NCBI GenBank assembly: GCA_934630975.1
Contig: CAKTXH010000114.1
Location: 1 to 6,531, forward strand
Source: an uncultured Clostridia bacterium
GTDB taxonomy: Bacteria > Bacillota > Clostridia > Christensenellales > Aristaeellaceae
Direction: 5' to 3'
Length of the DNA stretch: 6,531 nt
The notes beneath the pieces were generated by a model. It was given only the letters and a program-made list of their open reading frames with translations. It was not told the DNA's origin and made no database searches. Of the stretch, positions 5,178 through 6,531 are shown piece by piece (within the stretch, counting starts at the first letter, position 1; the number at the start of each line of letters is the position of its first letter). The translations under genes were made by a program, and so were the position numbers.

Positions 5178-6068
5178 ATGGGTGAGGGTATGGAGCGAAG
5201 CTACATCAAACGCGCTCTGCTGGAAACAGTGATGAAAATCGTCTTTCTGGTGGCGGCGTGCATGTCCGTGCTGTGCGTGGCGCTGATCTGCATCTTTCTG
5301 TTTGCAAACGGCCTGCCCGCAATGAACGAAATCGGCGTGTTCAATTTCCTTTCCGGCACGAGGTGGAAGCCCGGCGCGGATATCTACGGCATTTTCCCGA
5401 TGATTCTGGGCAGTATCTATGTGACGGCGGGCGCGCTGCTGCTGGGCGTGCCGATTGCGCTGCTGACGGCGATTTATCTGGCGTTCTTTTGCCCGAAGGG
5501 GCTGTACCGCGTGTTTAAGCCCGCGGTGGAGCTGTTGGCGGGTATTCCGTCGGTCGTCTACGGCTTTTTCGGCATTGTGGTGCTTGTGCCCGCTGTGCGC
5601 GCGCTGGGCGAACCGTGGGACGGAAGCGGCAACTCGATGCTCACCGCGTCGATCCTGCTGGCGATTATGATTCTGCCGACGATCATCGGCGTGGTCGAGC
5701 CTGCGCTGCGCGCCGTGCCGACGAGCTATTACGAGGGCGCGCTGGCGCTGGGCGCGACGCACGAGCGGAGCGTATACACCGCCGTCGTGCCCGCGGCCAA
5801 GAGCGGTATTCTGGCGGGCATTGTGCTGGGCGTGGGCCGCGCGATGGGCGAGACGATGGCCGTGATCATGGTGGCGGGCAACCAGCCGCGCATGCCGAAG
5901 GGCATTTTGCAGGGCGTCCGCACACTGACGGGCAACATCGTGATCGAGATGGGCTACGCCGCCGGGCTGCACCGGGAGGCGCTGATCGCCACGGGCGTAG
6001 TGCTGTTCGTGTTCATCCTGCTGATGAACCTGTGCTTCTCGGCACTCAAGAGGGGGAAGAAAGCGTGA
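5178..6068 (+). CDS. pstC: Phosphate ABC transporter permease PstC
   Basis: The protein has 296 residues, near the usual PstC length. It forms half of the membrane channel for phosphate. Membrane segments are visible at about 21-43, 73-103, 117-141, 155-175, 210-233 and 268-290. The PstC/PstA signature AGIPSVVYGFFG is at 121-132, and the EAA loop that docks on the ATPase PstB is at about 186-225 (EGALALGAT, then GRAMGET). ATG 5178 is chosen because GGAAGG (5167-5172), in the right arm of the palindromic repeat, is five bases upstream. ATG 5190 is an alternative with GGGTGAGGG just before it, though its spacing is short. The stop TGA overlaps the pstA start GTG (GTGA at 6065-6068), which implies translational coupling. 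Confidence 0.95.
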   Translation: MGEGMERSYIKRALLETVMKIVFLVAACMSVLCVALICIFLFANGLPAMNEIGVFNFLSGTRWKPGADIYGIFPMILGSIYVTAGALLLGVPIALLTAIYLAFFCPKGLYRVFKPAVELLAGIPSVVYGFFGIVVLVPAVRALGEPWDGSGNSMLTASILLAIMILPTIIGVVEPALRAVPTSYYEGALALGATHERSVYTAVVPAAKSGILAGIVLGVGRAMGETMAVIMVAGNQPRMPKGILQGVRTLTGNIVIEMGYAAGLHREALIATGVVLFVFILLMNLCFSALKRGKKA

Positions 6069-6531
6069 GACGATACAAAAACCATGCCGGGTCGCTGGTG
6101 CTGGCGCTGCTGACGCATCTGGCGGCGGCGATTACGGCGCTGGTGCTGGGCTTTCTGGTGGGCTATGTGCTCATCCACGGCGTACCGAACCTGAGGCCGG
6201 AGATGTTTTCGCTTACGTATACCTCCGACAACCAGTCGATGCTGCCCGCCATCCTCAATACCTGCACGATGACGCTGCTGGCGCTGCTGGCGGCCGTTCC
6301 GTTCGGCATTGCGTCGGCCATCTATCTGGCGGAATACGCGAAAAAGGGGAGCAAAATCGTCGCGCTGGTTCGGGTGACGACGGAGACGCTTTCGGGTATT
6401 CCTTCGATTGTGTACGGTCTGTTCGGCATGCTGTTCTTTTCGGGCAAGCTGCATTTCGGCTACTCGATGCTCTCCGGCGCGCTGACGCTGGCGATTATGA
6501 TTCTGCCGCTGATTATGCGCACGACGGAGGA
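6065..6531 (+). CDS. pstA: Phosphate ABC transporter permease PstA (3' end outside window)
   Basis: The frame starts at GTG 6065, overlapping the pstC stop, with AGAGGGGGAA about ten bases upstream as ribosome binding site. The 155 visible residues are a little over half of a usual PstA of about 280-290. Membrane segments lie at about 11-38, 64-88, 109-126 and 134-151. LSGIPSIVYGLFG (109-121) parallels the PstC signature and identifies the family, and YLAEYAKKGSK (87-97) is typical of PstA. The EAA loop and C-terminal helices fall beyond the window edge, where pstB would be expected next. It pairs with PstC to form the phosphate channel. Confidence 0.93.
   Translation, partial: MRRYKNHAGSLVLALLTHLAAAITALVLGFLVGYVLIHGVPNLRPEMFSLTYTSDNQSMLPAILNTCTMTLLALLAAVPFGIASAIYLAEYAKKGSKIVALVRVTTETLSGIPSIVYGLFGMLFFSGKLHFGYSMLSGALTLAIMILPLIMRTTE

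Noticed and set aside
5124..5972. 282-codon antisense frame over pstC
   Set aside because: The product is His/Arg-rich and low-complexity; pstC on the + strand has clear membrane segments and family motifs.

Overview
The window is a GC-rich stretch of bacterial chromosome with all genes on the + strand. Strong AGGAGG-type ribosome binding sites, cleavable signal peptides, an archaeal-type aspartyl-tRNA synthetase and many palindromic intergenic repeats suggest a GC-rich member of the Clostridia, possibly an uncultured gut lineage. That placement is an inference from style, not from a marker gene.

Layout: (1) 1-1206, the 3' part of an archaeal/eukaryotic-type aspartyl-tRNA synthetase. (2) 1207-1706, a 500-base gap that is not empty. 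It holds a near-consensus sigma-70 promoter (TTGCGC, 17 bp, TGgTATATT), about 330 bases rich in perfect hairpins with at least one long-range helix, and a strong intrinsic terminator with seven Ts. I read this as a structured non-coding RNA gene or a long leader RNA. I could not match it to tmRNA, RNase P RNA, SRP RNA or a common riboswitch. (3) 1707-3827, a secreted M28-family zinc peptidase with a PA-like insert and an unassigned C-terminal helical region. (4) 3828-4231, an intergenic region with a large bidirectional terminator, a cluster of perfect short-loop hairpins, a 27-base pyrimidine tract and a probable promoter with TTTACA repeats. (5) 4232-6531 and beyond, the start of a phosphate uptake operon: pstS, a 71-bp palindromic repeat, pstC, and the first half of pstA.

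The pst genes work together. PstS binds phosphate outside the membrane and PstC/PstA form the channel; the ATPase PstB is expected just downstream of the window. Two observations stand out. The two conserved halves of PstS are in the reverse of the canonical order (SREEGSGTR half first, GSSSVSPVM half second), so it looks circularly permuted. A mobile-type palindromic repeat separates pstS from pstC, and its right arm carries the best Shine-Dalgarno match for pstC. The aspS, RNA, peptidase and pst blocks have no obvious functional link to one another.
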